Shown one piece after another: positions 63,195 to 64,000 of a DNA stretch of 64,000 bases. This DNA is from Belliella aquatica. Its GTDB lineage: Bacteria > Bacteroidota > Bacteroidia > Cytophagales > Cyclobacteriaceae. The stretch's first letter is position 1, and each line of letters begins with the position of its first letter. A model generated the notes under the pieces. The model saw only the letters and a program-made list of their open reading frames with translations. It had not been told where the DNA came from and made no database searches. Where the stretch lies: positions 213,280 through 277,279 of the forward strand of contig NZ_BMFD01000002.1 of NCBI RefSeq assembly GCF_014637795.1, read 5' to 3'. The position numbers and the translations under genes were made by a program.

Positions 63195-63383
63195 TTATAC
63201 TGCAATAACACAAGTGTCACTACAATCTTTACAAGATCCATCACCTTGATCTTCTGAGTACACTATAATATACCCATCATCATCAGGATCACCGACTTCC
63301 TCATAGCCTGGGCAAGCAGCATTCGCATAAAACCCAAAGGAAAATAAACTAGCCATCAATACACTAAACATAATTTTTCTCAT
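63195..63383 (-). CDS. Small secreted four-cysteine peptide B
   Basis: 62 residues. Sec signal MRKIMFSVLMASLFSFGFYA with cleavage likely at ANA/A near residue 23. The mature 39 residues hold four cysteines (ACPGYEE, SCKDC, DTC) and a run of D/E/G residues (GDPDDDGY). I recognise no named family. First gene of an operon with a DUF4221 propeller, a CPVC thioredoxin-like protein and another propeller. It shares the upstream tract and the downstream hairpin with peptide A at 42315. Confidence 0.72.
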   Translation of the reverse strand: MRKIMFSVLMASLFSFGFYANAACPGYEEVGDPDDDGYIIVYSEDQGDGSCKDCSDTCVIAV

Positions 63384-63453
63384 AACATTTTTTGTTTAAA
63401 TAAATGATTGATTAAAATACTTTAAAAATGTTTCCACTTATTAAGTCGTTTAC

Positions 63454-63499
63454 AAGAAAGAAAGAAAGATAGATAGAAAGAAAGAAAGAAAGAAGCAAG
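63454..63499 (-). repeat. Long (AAAG)n/(ATAG)n tract upstream of peptide B
   Basis: Plus strand: AAG-(AAAG)3-(ATAG)2-(AAAG)4-AAG-CAAG, with ACAAG before it and AGCAAGTTTTTAG after it. Pure tetranucleotide repeats of this length are prone to slipped-strand length change. It lies about 70-115 bases before the peptide B start. Confidence 0.8.
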
Positions 63500-63613
63500 T
63501 TTTTAGTTCATAAATTTCTATTTAGCTTAAAAAATTGATATCTAATCTGTTGACTATTTTTTCAGAGAGAATTTATAAAATCAGTTGATCATTTTCGAAA
63601 AAAAATTAGCTTT

Positions 63614-63820
63614 ATGTATTTAACTTTAGATTATTCTGATGATAAACTTTATGCTTACTTGAGAGAGGAAACATATCAAAGGGGTTTGAATTTTAAAGAG
63701 GCTAGTGATGATATAAGCTTTACACTCCATTACTCAGACGAAGATCGTCAAACCATTGCAAAGACTTACAATATCAAAAGGACAGATATCGAAGATGGGG
63801 TGTTTTTGATAAAACTTTAA
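63614..63820 (+). CDS. Small acidic protein of unknown function (68 aa)
   Basis: 68 residues, acidic, no signal peptide or membrane helix (MYLTLDYSDDKLYAYLREETYQRGLNF..). I do not recognise it. It is divergent from the peptide B operon and followed by a terminator, which supports a real transcript. It could regulate the neighbouring operon but nothing in the sequence shows this. Confidence 0.6.
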   Translation: MYLTLDYSDDKLYAYLREETYQRGLNFKEASDDISFTLHYSDEDRQTIAKTYNIKRTDIEDGVFLIKL

Positions 63821-63861
63821 AAATAAAGAGGCTGATTCAAGTTGAATCAACCTCTTTATTT
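63821..63861. terminator. Bidirectional terminator
   Basis: AAATAAAGAGG plus TGATTCAA pair with TTGAATCA plus CCTCTTTATTT around one unpaired C/A; between the 68-aa gene and the protease gene. Confidence 0.85.
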
Positions 63862-63879
63862 AATTCCTTTCCAATCTTT

Positions 63880-64000
63880 TTATTTTCTTCTGAATGCAAT
63901 CGGATCAGCTTTTTCCCTATAATTCAACACATAACCATCTGAATCAATATCTCCTAAAACTCTTAATCCTGAAACATGCGGTGCCGCCATTGATGTGCCT
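63880..64000 (-). CDS. S8 (subtilisin-like) serine protease, C-terminal end (cut by window end)
   Basis: The last 40 codons, minus strand, stop TAA at 63880-63882. The visible protein begins with GTSMAAPHVSG, the active-site serine block of the S8 family, followed by GLRVLGDIDSDGYVLNYREKADP and a short basic end. Only about 28 residues follow the serine motif, so the protease ends soon after the catalytic domain and lacks a T9SS tail in this frame. The rest lies outside the window. Confidence 0.88.
   Translation of the reverse strand, partial: GTSMAAPHVSGLRVLGDIDSDGYVLNYREKADPIAFRRK

Overview
This AT-rich window reads as chromosomal DNA of a Bacteroidota bacterium, most likely order Cytophagales and close to Cyclobacteriaceae (Algoriphagus or Belliella type). 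The grounds are type IX secretion sorting tails, a gliding-motility-associated C-terminal domain, a SusE-like lipoprotein, GLPGLI and DUF4221 families, promoters of the TTG-N17..21-TAnnTTTG type, and little Shine-Dalgarno signal. The genus is an inference from gene style; I could not run a search.

Layout. 1-7.9 kb: RNase Z end, queuosine-precursor transporter, an SDR, a GH109/GH20 amino-sugar pair, RlpA, a DbpA-like helicase and a DUF302 protein. 8-12.5 kb: fumarylacetoacetase and a tight minus-strand run (membrane protein, YkvA, NAD(P)-binding protein, Dtd, MazG-like, and an unlisted 47-residue DUF2256 zinc-ribbon gene). 13-13.5 kb: a tandem array of 5' tRNA-Ser copies ending in intact tRNA-Ser(GCU) and tRNA-Pro(UGG). 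13.7-24 kb: a DUF4394 lipoprotein, MnmA-TruC, an M28 peptidase, a BASS transporter, lipid enzymes, an MBL hydrolase and AccA. 24.2-25 kb: a second tRNA-derived array, with two intact tRNA-Asp(GUC) genes and five altered copies. 25-38 kb: GalE, a giant T9SS adhesin, MerR-DprA, Ffh, and a YfhO/methyltransferase/glycosyltransferase/flippase surface-glycan group. 38.7-42.5 kb: a small secreted four-cysteine peptide, a GLPGLI protein and a TonB-type receptor. 42.7-47.5 kb: universal stress protein, ECF sigma operon, MscL, MgsA-PfkA. 47.5-59.5 kb: an alpha-glucan locus (two GH13 amylases, class II aldolase, SusE, LacI regulator, GH31, MFS). 59.6-64 kb: a solute-binding-like protein, and a second small four-cysteine peptide followed by a DUF4221 propeller, a CPVC thioredoxin-like lipoprotein and another propeller, then the end of an S8 protease.

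Two patterns stand out. First, both tRNA arrays consist of tandem units (68 bp and 82 bp) that keep the 5' part of the tRNA but have the anticodon arm replaced by a perfect short palindrome. Each array lies behind a good promoter, and in the Asp array the altered 3' part can pair back to the 5' part, giving a long hairpin instead of a cloverleaf. Second, the two unrelated-looking four-cysteine peptide operons share the same leader: an (AAAG)n tetranucleotide tract with conserved flanks, then the peptide gene, then a strong hairpin, then the outer-membrane or propeller genes. This suggests a common, possibly phase-variable, peptide export or display system.

The carbohydrate genes fit together. 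LacI, with operator-like palindromes on both sides of its gene, probably controls SusE-GH13-aldolase-GH13 on one strand and GH31-MFS on the other. Secreted amylase cuts glucan outside, the lipoprotein amylase and GH31 finish it, MFS imports sugar, and aldolase and PfkA feed glycolysis, with MgsA as overflow. SusC and SusD, expected beside SusE, are absent from the window.
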